64,000 bases of DNA from Siderastrea radians (taxonomy: Eukaryota; Cnidaria; Anthozoa; Scleractinia; Rhizangiidae). How positions within the stretch are numbered: the first letter of the stretch is position 1; each line of letters begins with the position of its first letter. The stretch spans positions 24,303,201-24,367,200 of the forward strand of contig OZ024890.1 of the NCBI GenBank assembly GCA_964017195.1, in the 5' to 3' direction. The translations under genes were made by a program, and so were the position numbers. The notes below the pieces were generated by a model that made no database searches, was not told the DNA's origin, and saw only the letters and a list, made by a program, of their open reading frames with translations. Shown one piece after another: positions 50,457-61,920 of this stretch.

Positions 50457-51576
50457 CTTTCCTAGTGGTGGAAGCGTGTGTTCCGTCGGCGTAAATCTTC
50501 AAATAATCCAATGCTTGTGCGTCCTTCCCGCAGAGAAGTGGTGGCTTATTATAAGGCAGATCGACTACAAGGAAACCTATCGTGTGTATCTTTCCTTTTC
50601 TATCACAGCAGGGGGTAACCTGGCCTCTGGGGCGCATAGTTTCGCTTCCGCAAGTGTTGATTTTACTTCTGGTCTTCGCAATCTGTGCGTCGGGAAATAA
50701 CTCGTTTAACAAACTGCTGGGCATAGTGTTACACGTGGATGCCGAGTCAATCTGTGCTTTTACAACTTTAGTTTTCCCTCCTTGAATGAGGTGGAAGTGG
50801 GCAAAGAATTTTCTTCCATGCTGCGGTGCTGTTTCACAGTCCGCAGCGAACGCTTCTTCGCCTGTATCATCTTCGATAAAATTTGATTGCTGATGCCGTC
50901 CTTGCCGTCTTGTGCCTCCTGTACAAGCTCGGGCGAAATGACCAGTAATGATGACTGCCGCGGCACCAGTAATACAAGGCGGTGTTGACCCCGGGCCTTG
51001 ACTTGCGGATGTTGATTTACTCGTAAAATTGACCTGCTCTTCCTGCGTGTTTCTGGCAGTTTTCATTAACTTATTCGCGAATGTAGTCGCTTCAAAAGCT
51101 TTAGCAACTTCAACAACTTCTCATAATGTGACCTTTGTTTGTGCGGTGTCTCTAAGTATGTGTCCCTTCCCAATTAATTTTACACGAAGGGCTTCAGAAG
51201 TTAAACCGGCGATGAACTGATTTCTCGTAAGCTCGTCAGCGAAATTTTCATATTCACACTGTGCTGTTTGATTGCGTACTCGCGTCTCCGAGGAAGCTAT
51301 TGATTCGTTTTCGTTTTGTAACAAGTGAAGGAACTTTTGTCGTTCCCCAGAGACTTCGATGCTCGCACCGTAATACTCTCTCAAAGCATTGAGAACCATG
51401 TGAGGCTTCTTCTGATCATCTTTGGTAAGACCCAAGCTGTATTTGTACACTGCTCTAGCCGCAGGGGATAATGCTGCCCGGAGACATGCCATCGCTTTAT
51501 CTGGCTTGGTCCCTTTCGCTGCTTCTGTATCTTTCGACAGATCGAACCAATTTTGCATAATACAATAGTCTGTCAA
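50365..51576 (-). pseudogene. Gypsy gag and protease region
   Basis: The gag part (51121-51576) has helical capsid-type sequence (YCIMQNWFDLSKDTEAAKGT, NALREYYGASIEVSGERQKF). After a stop, the frame at 50365-51066 has a worn zinc-knuckle-like CITG...HFARAC stretch and an aspartic-protease-like KAQIDSASTCNTMP, where the usual Gly of the D-S/T-G triad reads as Ala. Confidence 0.7.
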
Positions 51577-51735
51577 ATCCTCGATAAATACTTCTATGTC
51601 GTGCTTATCATCTCCTGTCGTTTAGAACTCCGGAAACAGGGTGTTCGTGGCCATACTCGCAGGTGCGCTACCGGGTTGTTGAAACACTAAATCACTAAGC
51701 CGTAAGAGGGCTAAACAACTGACTCGCTGCCACCA

Positions 51736-51895
51736 TGTTGACCATTCGGTAACAGGTCAAGAACTGAATTTATTAAGTAGCTGTAAGTATAAATACATGT
51801 TATCTGCATAAGTGCGTGGCAAGCAATTAGATCTAAGTGCATGTAATTATTACATGATAAGGTGCGAATGAATATGATTACTGCATTGTGCAACA
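51736..51895 (-). repeat. LTR of gypsy element (5' LTR)
   Basis: 160 bp, starting TGTTGACCATTCGGTAACAG on the plus strand and ending GTGCAACA, so it has the TG...CA ends. It differs from the other LTR at about a dozen positions, so the insertion is not recent. Confidence 0.9.
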
Positions 51896-52252
51896 CCTCT
51901 ATTCACAATTCCGTGTCGGCAGGGCATAAGAGGATTGTTGTGCCTTTTTTGTTTTGTTCCTTGTTTGCTTGATTAACTGGGCGTTTATCATGTAGACAAA
52001 TCGTGTTCTCTAATACCAGTGGCACATTGAACCCCGGCAAATGCCACCTATTTAAAAGAAAAACGCAGTGATTGAAAAAAGTCGCAACCATCCATTAAAC
52101 TTGTTAGTGAGTTCCCGCTTTCTCAACAGCATCTACACCAGGAACTAACTCGACATTTTATTATCTGCATCGCGGTCGCATCACGTTGGAACTGTAAATG
52201 TGACTAAATAGAGCCTAAGCGTTTCTAACCAAGCCAGTTTGGGAGGAAATGC

Positions 52253-55200
52253 ATGGCTTCTGAAAACCCTGGGCGACCTGTGGTAAGCGTCGAATGTTGG
52301 AAGGACTGGGATCTAGTTTACAATCCAAAATGGCGGCCGAAGTTGTTCCACGTCACCTCAGCGAAGAAAGCTTTATCGAAAAATCTCATGGCCATGAAGG
52401 TAATACACGATCACTTCCTTAGAAGGTTCAATGAGTTCTCGCCGTTCAATTATGCGTTATAATATTCCATATGTAGTTCATGAAGAGGACAGCAGAAGCA
52501 CATTATCGGCGCCAGCTAGAAGAAGAGCGACAACGTGCGATCGAAGAATCTCACTGGGTATTGGAAGGAAAAGAAGAAGAAGACAGGTGAGACATCAGAA
52601 AACAATAAATGGGATTAGCTGTCTATAGAAACGCTATCTTTGTCGAGAGATTTCTGGGATCTGCTGGAATATGGTATATTAAACGTATAAGCTGTATAGA
52701 TTACAGAGTTTATATATGCAAGCATATAGTTGGTGAGATGTAAGCTTATTTGCTGTAAAGCCGTGGCGGGAAAGCACTTCACTATTTGGGGTTTCTCGAG
52801 CACTGCTGGAGAAATGGCAAGGAAAACTTAGAATTCCTAGGATTTCTAAATGAAGGAGCGATTTTAGAATAGCCGGCCACTTATCTACATATCTCTCAAC
52901 GTTTTAAAGAACGAGAAATATAGAAACAAAGGGATCCATTCAAATTCAGTGAGATGCAAATAAGTGGCCGGGCTAATAAATGAATTAAATTGTGCTTAAG
53001 CCTTAAGGCCATACTTACGGCAAGATGTCCACATATAATTTCATATCTATTTTTGCTAGTCTCCATGTGACCCGGGTTCGATTCCTGGTCCTGGTGTCAT
53101 ATACATGTTCTACCGCGGTCAAACGTCTAAGGCAGTTTTTTCATTTTAATTCGTAAGATTTATTCACAATGCAGGCGAAACATAAGCAAGGATATATAAG
53201 CTAGTGGGTGAGTGTAAATATATTTTCATTTCTCTCAAATAAAAGAGTTTCTTTGCTGTTTAGATGTTCCGCACCTGAACAAAATTACTCTTATAAAAGG
53301 CGCCGACAAGTCCGTTTCCCGTTTTCAAACACTTAGAACTTTAAATGTAAAGAAGATCCTCGCAGTTATTAACGCAACTTATGCAGTTGCGAAAAGAAAG
53401 CCTGAAAAAATCAGGCTTGCCGGGACTCGAACCCTGACCTCTGCGATACCGGTGCAGCGCTCTAACCAATTGAGCTAACAAGCCAACTGGGAGCTGGTCA
53501 TTAAATTGGTTCGTAATATACCCGGGAAAGATGAAACGCAGCCAACTGGTCAAATATCTCTCAGTAAAATAAAATATTAATGTTCTTTTGTCTCAAACAC
53601 GCACAGCACTTACCTAATGGTGATTTAAAATAGTAGTCTCACTTTCCTTTACACTGACATTTTTGGTTTGCCGCTCAATCTGACAAATGAAAATATAATT
53701 ATACAGACCGTATACAGACAACATTGTCTGTAAACAAATGTTCGCTTTGATGGGAGTGCGTCTCCTCAGGCCTGAGAATATTAGCAGGCTGCTGCAAGAG
53801 AAAATTTATGTTCTTTCTGTAGGGCGAAAAAGGACTGTTCATGATAAGGAGTTAAGCGTGATCATAAGGCAGACTTGTAAGAGCATTAAGCGCATGAAGT
53901 GGCTGTCTGGAAAGCAGAGGTTCACTACAATTGTGTTCAAGCTGCTGTGTAGAACCGAAACAAATCAACTGAATGCTGTGCAAATTTGTCAACAGAAAAT
54001 GTTTAAAAAATGATAGCTGGGGAAGACTTAGTAAAATCAGAGGAACGGGAAAGGGAAGAAACTGTTTCTGATGAGGAAATGACGAAAAGGTTAGCATTTC
54101 AAGTAACGTGGCTCTTTAGGCCAATAGCAGGCTTAAATTTTACCAGCAGAGAGGGTGTCTAGTTAATTTTGTTGATAATAACTCCCAGCATTTTGTCAGC
54201 TGAGGGGGCCCAGTTACTAGTGTCCAGCTATACATCAACACTGTGCCGTAGTTTAGGCTTTCAGGCTCAGACTGATCTGAATAATTTATAATAAACCACC
54301 TTCTTGAAGATTGTAAAAAAAATTGGCACCTTAGGCTGATGTATTCCACAATTCCTGTACATAGCATTAGGAGACATGAGAATTATTTTATTACTTGAAT
54401 ATTTGAAGCATAAGAGTGGCTGGTTATATTGCACAATAGTACATATAAATTTTCATGAATTTGAAAGAAAATTTCAAAACATTCTTATGATCAAAAAGAA
54501 ACGAATGTATCTGAAGTCAGATTAAATTGACATTGAGAATTAATATATGAAATAATCAACTGCGGATAAAGATAGAATTATATGAAGATCATTGCAGTGA
54601 AGATGCTGCACCGGTATTGCAGAGGTCATGGGTTCGATTCCCGTTCAAGCCTGAATTTTTTCAGGTTTCTTCTTTTCAACTGCTTAAGTTTAAAACATCG
54701 TCACTGCGATGATCTTCATATAATTCTAAATTGACATTGCAAAAACTTCCTGCAATGAGGTACCCTAATGCCTCTTATTTTCAAATTTTACCCGAGAAAC
54801 ATTTACACAACGTTCGTGAATTCTAAACCCTCAGAAATAAAAAACGTTTTATACCCTCTGGGTGAGATGATACTACATTTAAATTTTCATTTTTTCACAC
54901 ACTGTCTCACGTTTAAAGAATCTGACCCACCCAGTTGGCATTGCGTGCCCACCTCTGTTATCCACCATTTTCAGGGCCCCCGAAAGTCTTCAATTTATCA
55001 TTGTTGAAAAGAATCTTGTTCCATCCGCTCATGAAAGCACTTGAGCTTGAGCTTGGGCTAATACTATTCGGGTCACTCTAGGATTTTAGGGTTTTGGTCT
55101 CTTATGGCAATTTAAAGGTTAAGTCCTTTTTAAAATGTTAAACTACATAAACATTTTTAATGTGTGTTTGGTTTACAGATATGAAAGCTTGGTGGGGACG

Positions 55201-55311
55201 GTAGCCAAGAAATTTTCAACAAAAAGGAAATGTTCATCAGTAGGCACTAGTTTTGAAGGAGAAAGTTGTTCAATACACCATCCATCAAAGAAACAAAAAG
55301 AGAGTTCATGA
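52253..55311 (+). CDS. MPHOSPH6: MPHOSPH6-like exosome cofactor (spliced, incomplete model)
   Basis: Spliced plus-strand gene. Exon 1 (about 52253-52399) ends with LSKNLMAMK. Exon 2 (52477-52586, after ATATGTAG) reads FMKRTAEAHYRRQLEEERQR and ESHWVLEGKEEED. A later exon ends at 54089 with ETVSDEEMTKR, and the last exon (55179-55311) starts YESLVGTVAKKFSTKRK. These segments match the N- and C-terminal conserved parts of MPHOSPH6/Mpp6, which tethers the nuclear RNA exosome to its helicase. Splice phases agree for exons 1-2 and for the last junction. The middle is uncertain: a frame at 53738-54013 ends one base out of frame with the DEEM exon at an A-tract (54005-54010). The N-terminus is longer than usual. 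Confidence 0.6.
53413..53484 (-). tRNA. tRNA-Thr-like (GGU) head of a SINE
   Basis: The 72-nt segment starts GGCTTGTTAGCTCAATTGGT and has acceptor, D-arm and anticodon-arm pairing (CTGC/GCAG with GGT in the loop) and a B box GGTTCGAGTCC. The T-arm is one base short and position 33 is not U. A similar sequence with a shared AAGCCTGA-ATTTTTTCAGG tail occurs at 54.6 kb. A tRNA-derived SINE is more likely than a working tRNA. Confidence 0.4.
54597..54735 (+). repeat. tRNA-derived SINE fragment
   Basis: Has GCTGCACCGGTATTGCAGAGGTC and GGGTTCGATTCCC as in the 53.4-kb copy, then the same tail. It is bracketed by inverted ATATGAAGATCATTGCAGTGA / TCACTGCGATGATCTTCATAT sequences. Confidence 0.65.
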
Positions 55312-57049
55312 AACCAAGGAACTGATAAATGTAAATATTAAGGATAATTCTATTGAATGTCAGTAAATCAAATCGGAGAGATTTTTAAGATATTTCAATT
55401 AACATTTTGGGATATTTTGCAAGTTATTTATTCCATAATTTTTGTCATTGTTAAAAGGTTTTTCTTTAAACTAGAAATTATTATTATTAGTATTATTATA
55501 AATGTTAAAAATTGAAGATAGTTCGTGACCTCACTGAGTTATCTCCTATTCAATGTGAAAGAAATACCGTGCGCATTTTGCTTATTAGCAGACGGTGAAA
55601 ACTAATCAGGTACTTGGGAGCTTCTGAACAACACGTATTGCAGGGTCCGAACGGGTTGTGGAAAACCTAGAAAGTCATGGAATTTTAGAATTTCATGTTC
55701 CAAGCCTGGAAAGTCATGGAAATCAAGCATTGTTGTGGAAAGTTCATTGTACAAACTAAATTTAGCAGCTGCCCTTTCTTTGAATGAAAAGAAAGTTGAT
55801 GGGTCATAAACTGGATCTACGTTACCTTTTTTGTAAACAAAAGGCTAAATTTGGTCACGGAAAATGTTTAAAGGTCATCGATAAGGTCATAGAAAGTCCT
55901 GGAATTTCAAAATCTTAAAAGGGTACGAACCCTGTATTGCTGGGTCCAGAGGCTCTAGCTATTGAGTTTGGAATTGTTTGTTTTCATTTTACAAGGTGGT
56001 TTGGTTGTCATTGTCTAATTGGCTCTAGTTGTAGCAGTAGCACTGTAATGGTACTCTTTTCAGCAATCGATTCAACCAAGGCGAATAAAAAAACTTTTAT
56101 GTGGTCTATTCTGTATCCATTTTTGAGATTTGATCTGGAGAATTCTCATATCCGTTTTGGAATTCTTGGATCCGTTTCGCTAATAAAGTGAAGCTTTATA
56201 CGACAATTTTCACGATCACACGTCCTGGCTCAAAGAGCCTCGAGGACTGCGGTGCGTATTTCATCTGTTCCTTTCACGGTGATTACGGTGATGTGATCAG
56301 CCTCTGGGAAAGACTTGTTCCAGCGACTGGTCGCCTGGCAAGATGGTTAAATGTCCTGGAAAAAGTGCTTTGGCAAGATTTAATGGTTAACATAACACAA
56401 ATGTTTTCTGAAGACTAATTTTTTTTTGTGTATGATTTCCATTCCTCCTTCCACACTGAAGGTGCTCTGCCAGGAATTCAGGTTTATACAGGTGTTTGCT
56501 GGCTGCGAGTCATAACACGAGGCAATCTTCTTCTACCCTACCACCCGACATATCGTTTGAAAAGTTTTGTAATCCAGGGGTAAAATTCTTCTTAGATTTT
56601 ACTGCAAAGAAAGGACGGATAAAGGCTTTGCTAGTAACGCAAGGCTGCTTTGTTCACAAAGGTGGTTTTAAGGGTGCTGTCCATGGGGTAGCTAATAAGA
56701 GAGTGTATAGCAGTCAGGCGAAGCTCGGGGTCATCAACGTTTATTTTAGTTAAAAGGCACTGCTTATCAATACCATGCGAGCTCATAAAGCATCACTACT
56801 AACAGCTTTGCGTGTTTCGTTAAAACCGACATGCATTCAGGTTTAAAGGACTGGAGTTACCAAAATTATGGTAACTTCTTTAAATTTCTTAAAGAAGCGG
56901 CTTCTTTGAAGACCAAGCACGTAGAACAAAAGAGAACACTGACACTTCAGACTACCAAAGACTGCATTTTTCGTTTAACAGCTTAAAACCTTTTGCTAAC
57001 TGTAACGTATTAGGATAACTAGCCTACCATGTTCTTTGGTGTAACAGTC
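55312..57049. other. No gene seen
   Basis: AT-rich with short open frames that have no recognisable motifs. CATGGAATTTTAGAATTTCATG-like and GGAAAGTCATGG phrases near 55660-55900 look repeated (AGTCATGGAA), suggesting an old repeat. Confidence 0.45.
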
Positions 57050-58150
57050 ACCGCTACTGCTGTGCGGAAAACGTTTCAAGATAAACATTAATGACCCACA
57101 TTTGTGTCGTGTTCTGTAACTACAAATTGAACAAAAGCTGATTATATATGTGAGTAAATATTTTGTGAAACTAGTTTGAACGTTTGGTAATAATTAAACT
57201 TAAGGTTTTGCAGGCAACGCAGCTTAAGTAATTATATTTTCAAAATCTGCTTGTACGACTGAAAAAAGTAGTGTTTTTGTAAAACGTTACCTACTGAGAT
57301 CTTAAGGTTACACAGCTCTTAGCTTACTGGCAACACAGCCTACAAACTGCTAGATACCTACTTTACAAAACCTACGTGAGAGTACATATCTGTTTAAGAA
57401 AAGAGTAAATGTTCTGGTAACACGTTACCTAATTAAGTCTCAAGGTTTGACAGTTCTTACTGACAACACAGCCAAAGTACTTACTAACTAAAAAGAAAAC
57501 CTACTGGACGAGTAGACACCTTTTTAAATTAAATAGTAAATATTCTTGTAACAAGTTACCGTTAACAGTTCTTCCTGGCAACACAGCCATTGTTCTTACT
57601 ACAAAGAGTATACTTGATGAGCAAATATCTTTTTCTGCCTTTTTGTAGCATGCACCACACTAAAGAATTCTCGATGTTTCAAAGTTCTTACTGGCAACAG
57701 CTACCAAAGTAATAACCTATTCGAGTAAACATCATTTTCTTAACGATTTACACTTGCTGGGTAGATGACCAAAGCAATTACTTTTTTGAACAGTGAATAT
57801 CCTTTTCTCAACGAGATCCCCCGTTGTTATTGGCTACTTGGCCGAAGTGATCACGGATTACTTACAGGAGTAAACATCGATATTTTCTTAACGAGTTACA
57901 CAGTTCTTGCTGGGTACATGAACAAGTTAAGCAATGACTTGCATGCTGACATCTGCATGAGTAAATATCCCTTGCTGGTTACATAGCCAAGTAGTTACTT
58001 TATGAAGTCTCCTTGTATAAGTTCTTAATATCCATAACGTTTCTTTGCGAGTTCCACAGGTTTTGTTCACTTGGTTACTTGACCAAACTAATTACATTAC
58101 ATAGTCTACCTATAAGAGTAAATATGGGGGTTTTCTTGACAAGTAAATAT
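57050..58150. repeat. Degenerate tandem array 3' of IRG copy D
   Basis: A roughly 110-130-bp phrase recurs about eight times with heavy drift. Each has GAGTAAATAT, a TTCTTAACGAGTTAC-like core, and ACAGTTCTT(A/G)CTGGCAACACAGCC-like text followed by AAAGTA(A/C)TTACT. Traces of the same phrase lie 3' of IRG copy B (12.7-13.1 kb). Confidence 0.65.
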
Positions 58151-58162
58151 TTTATCGCAAGC

Positions 58163-59065
58163 TTAATCACTCTCGTCGATTGCCTTTTGGGCGGCTTCCC
58201 TCAGGACTAACAATGCCACTTCTTCCAAATGCTTTAAAAGCTTCTTTAGTGCAAGATATGTGGTGGTAAACGACATACCGCTGGCTATGACCGAGCCTAT
58301 AATCGGAATAAAACGAGTGTAATCCTCAACGGCTGCTTCCGCAGTAAAGGCTGTCAGAAACGCAACAACTTGCGGAATAGTCGTCAGGCTGACTTTGCTA
58401 ACTTTTTCTTGGACGGAAAAAGGAAGCATTGCATATTCATCCGAACCTTCCTCCGGTAGACCAAGCTGGGACCTGTAAAAGCTGCTTTCTTTCATTATCA
58501 GCGCGATATCAACTGCTACTGACAGTCCCGGTATCGGTACAACCGCGGCGGCAGCAGATGCTGTAGCAACCTTCCAGATACGCCCCTTAAGAACCTAAAC
58601 ATTTCGTTTCAGCATTTCTTGATTTTTCAGGATGATAGTTGCTTGTCAAAAATATATCTTGCTCAGATCACAGGTCAGCAGGTCACCCAGACATTTCGAA
58701 CAGTTGGGTCCGATTTTCTCCAGCACAGCACCTTCTCAGAATGATCGCTTTCGCTTCTCGGCTCGAACATCTTCATCAATTTTTATGCGAATGAATAAGA
58801 ATTTCTTATCAACCGACCTAATTTTCTTGGCCAATTTCAAGTCGTTCTCGGTGAAACGACCGGCTGTGAAAATAAGAAACGTATCGTACTCCTCCAGCTC
58901 CACTTTCTGGCAGTATGCCTCCAGGTCAGGGTAATCTGGAGTTCCAATTCCTGACAAGTCCCAAAACTTGATGTTAGGATTGTTTGGGTGGAGTCATATG
59001 CAGTCGGAGAAGCAGTGCTCTCAGTGACGCCAACTTCGGCTGCCTTCTCGTCATCATCAGGAAGC
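58163..59065 (-). pseudogene. IRG GTPase copy D, second exon
   Basis: After a TTCTTTCAG acceptor at 59066 the exon shows FRLPDDDEKAAEVGVTE, the G3 region GIGTPDYPDLEAYC and a G4-like RIKIDED. The frame is then lost (stop after KRKRSF). The stretch around 58600-58640 lacks part of the middle found in copies A and C. The C-terminal part (KESSFYRSQLGLPEEGSDEY to IDESD, stop at 58163-58165) is open. No P-loop exon is seen to its right within the window. Confidence 0.7.
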
Positions 59066-59845
59066 CTGAAAGAACCCAACACATTACATTCACTGAAATA
59101 TTTGTAAAATATGATTACGTAGTTTATCACTGTCGTTTGCGTGATAGCGAACAGACAGGGAATTTCAGTACTAGGGAATTCATCATGATAAAAAAACTAA
59201 ACTGAAAAGACTGAAACTCGTCAAATATGAATCCGTGAACGACGAATAATTTCTTCGTCTAAAGTCTATCTCTCAATTTTCCGGTCTGACGAAAACTTGT
59301 TTCAAACAAGTAAATTTAAGATGTTAACAAAGGAAAAAAAAGAAACTTCAAATTCACACCAGCAGTAATAACACATAGTTGAAATGCTCGAACCAGTCTG
59401 GTGGGGTTCTCTGTGAATTTTTGGATGGGGGAATGCTACTGGGACACTGCAACCCTCACCCTAAAGAGGCAGTTGTCGTAATTTTTAACAGTTTGGTGAT
59501 CCGGCTACACGAAGCACAGGCCACTCTATTCGATTCTAGACTGCACACTAGAAATGCCTCCCCTGTCTTACCCCGCCGAGTGTGAATTCCTAGCTACACT
59601 CCGTTCTTTATACCACTGATTATGTTAATATACGACAACTTATAATCTAGACTACTCCCTGGTTTCTATACGAGACTAGTCTGCTTGAAAACCATACCCT
59701 TCACAGTGGCACATACCCATTTTATTTAGCTTATATACGGGAGTACCCCTCCGGGGGGGGCGACGGGTCAGCCCCATTCCTTCCTTCCGTTGGAAGTTAG
59801 TGGTTCAAGTCCTAAACTCTACATTACAGAAGCCAAAAAGGGACA
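59066..59845. other. No gene; MITE end near 59.75 kb
   Basis: No supported gene. At about 59700-59765 ATACGGGAGTACCCCTCCGGGGG resembles the end of the element at 25.48 kb. Confidence 0.45.
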
Positions 59846-59847
59846 CA

Positions 59848-59950
59848 CGTCGTCGCTTCCAAGTCGTCGCTTTCGACTGGTTGTCGCTTACGAGTTGTCG
59901 CTTCCAAGTTGCCGCTTTCCGATTTGGCGGTTTCCGACTTGTCGCTTCTA
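59848..59950. repeat. TCGTCGCTTCCAA minisatellite
   Basis: About seven imperfect repeats of GTCG(T/C)CGCTTCCAAGTT with a period near 15-16 bp. Confidence 0.7.
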
Positions 59951-60636
59951 TAAATGTATAGGCACACTAACCAAATTCCATTATCGCTGTATTGAACGCA
60001 ACAATGACAGTTTACTCACTGCGAAATCAGACTAAATCTAGGTGAAAAACAGACACAGATCGGGCTAGCAAAACGCCACGCGCCCAGTCAAATAGCAGTA
60101 CAAATAAACTGATAACTGCAGATAACCGCAGTCAAACATCAAATCACTATAGGTACTTAGAAACTCGCTGATCCTTTCAGAAAACACCACTTTTAGGTGG
60201 CTTTTAAAAATTTTGCGATAGGGGGAAGTAGGAAGGAGAGACAGACCTACACAACTTCTAACAATTGAAACATTTAATATCTAATGTAGCCTCTTAATAT
60301 CTTTGCACTGACAAAGTTGACAAGAATGTCATTAACGGAGTTTCCTTTTCTTAAAAAAGGATATGAGCGGTGGCTCTTAAAAGATTTGCCGTTTTGTTTT
60401 ATAAAGTGCCATTTTCATGTGAGAGGTCTGGCACCGTTTGTGTTTAGTCAACTGTGTGACAATTAGCCCCTTTCGAAACTGTAAGTTTCGTGTCTCTGGA
60501 GCTTGGTATGTTTCCTCCTGTTAGAACCAAGTCTTGCGACTGCGTTTTTTTTTTATATGCCGATTTAAGCTTGTTATTTGTCATTGTTTTTACCACTCGA
60601 AAATAAAATTCATATCTTCAAGCCACCGTGTAGTTT
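59951..60636. other. No gene seen
   Basis: No supported gene, RNA or clear repeat. Confidence 0.5.
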
Positions 60637-60825
60637 TCTTTTTATTATATCGGCAAGAGTATTTTTGCACAAACAAAAGTGTAAGAGTGGGAAGTGACGT
60701 CATCAACATCCTCACTGTAGTGAGGATATGGAAATACGCCACTCGAGTCCCGGAGGTAGTTTTGTATAAACTTAACGAGTGGTCTATTTTCCACTAAAAC
60801 ACTCTTGTCAATATAATAAAATGTA
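60637..60825. mobile_element. Short MITE-like inverted-repeat element
   Basis: TTTATTATATCGGCAAGAGT at the left is inverted at the right (ACTCTTGTCAATATAATAAA), around a core with TGACGTCA and a CATCCTCACTGTAGTGAGGATATG hairpin. Confidence 0.6.
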
Positions 60826-61080
60826 ATAAAAAAACTAAAAAAACCAAGGTGCTGATGGCTCACCGGAAATGCTAGCTGACCTTATTTTGCGCTCTAAACG
60901 ACATATTTGGTTCTCCGAAAACAATATGAACTAATAAGTCCCCTTGTTAAGAAAGTCCGAGGTGATGTTGCTCCAAAGAAATCTCTAGCTTTCACTGCAA
61001 TTAAATCCGAATATGTATATATCAGGCGATTTTAGGCTTTCCGAACAGATATTTCCCGAAACGAACCGTGGGGTGCCCCT

Positions 61081-61172
61081 GGATGTAGTCAGTGTAGTCA
61101 GTGCAGTTGCTTTAGTCAGTGTAGTCAGAATAGTTGATGTAGTCAGTGTATAGTTGCTGTGGTCAGTGTACA
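61081..61172. repeat. TAGTCAGTG minisatellite
   Basis: About eight imperfect copies of GTAGTCAGTG with irregular spacing. Confidence 0.7.
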
Positions 61173-61502
61173 GTATGTGGTCCTTGGTCCTCGACTTTTC
61201 CGAAGATGTTGTAATATTTGCTCGTTAAATAGAATACGACAAAAAACGAATGTGTCCAATGATTTACTGATTAGTCTTCTTCCATATGACGAAGTTTTGG
61301 CTTTCCTGCTGTTGGTGAAGGCGCGGAATACACGTTTGTTGACAGGTAGGCCAATTTGTCTTTCTTGTCTTTCTTTCTTTCTTGTTTACACTTTTGAGGC
61401 TCCTTAAATTACATGGTCATGTTTACTTAGCTCATGCATAGATAAAACGCAACGGGAGGACGTGTTATTTGAAAAACAAGTTTACCGATAAACTTTTTTT
61501 TT

Positions 61503-61724
61503 AATGCACTTTAATTACAACCGACACTTACAAACTATTTACATGGTTGCTCTGTAAAACAACACAATATATAGATTTAGCCAAGCCTAAAAGCGGGGCC
61601 CCCCCCTTTTTTTAATGCACTTTAATTACAACCGACACTTACAAACTATTTACATGGTTACTCTGTAAAACAACACAATATATAGATTTAGCCAAGCCTA
61701 AAAGCGGAGCCCCCCTTTTTGTTT
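61503..61724. repeat. 111-bp tandem duplication
   Basis: AATGCACTTTAATTACAACC starts at 61503 and again at 61614. The two copies are near-identical through to AAGCGG(G/A)GCCCCCC. Confidence 0.9.
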
Positions 61725-61832
61725 TGTCTGGTTTTTTTTTTTTTTTTGTTTGTTTTGTTTTTGCTGGCAGTTATTAATTTGTGAAAATACTCTCATTCAA
61801 GTCGTTAAATTTAAAAAAAAAAACCTGCTCCC

Positions 61833-61902
61833 GCTGAATGTCGATCCCGGCTCGTCGGCGTGAGATGCCGGTGACTAGTCCACTAGGCCATGGGCGTTTG
61901 AC
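61833..61902 (-). repeat. tRNA-Glu-like (CUC) segment
   Basis: On the minus strand CCATGGCCTAGTGGACTAGT resembles an A box, followed by CGGCATCTCACGCCG (anticodon arm with CTC) and a B-box-like GGGATCGACATTC. It lies directly left of the palindrome. Arms are imperfect; probably a SINE remnant. Confidence 0.4.
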
Positions 61903-61920
61903 GTTGTGTTGGAAGTTAAT

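Larger units (their letters stand above)
47337..51895 (-). mobile_element. Ty3/gypsy LTR retrotransposon
   Basis: A 4.56-kb element with two LTRs and the gypsy gene order gag, protease, RT, RNase H, integrase on the minus strand. CCTC flanks both outer sides, consistent with a 4-bp target duplication. Next to the 5' LTR the sequence TGGTGGCAGCGAG is a plausible tRNA primer-binding site. Gag-pol is broken in several places. Confidence 0.9.

Noticed and set aside
53413..53484. Functional tRNA-Thr gene
   Set aside because: The T-arm is one base short, U33 is missing, and a second copy with the same tail lies 1.2 kb away, as expected for a SINE.
55937..56753. Three plus-strand frames of 76-85 codons
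   Set aside because: No motifs, splice signals or compositional support.
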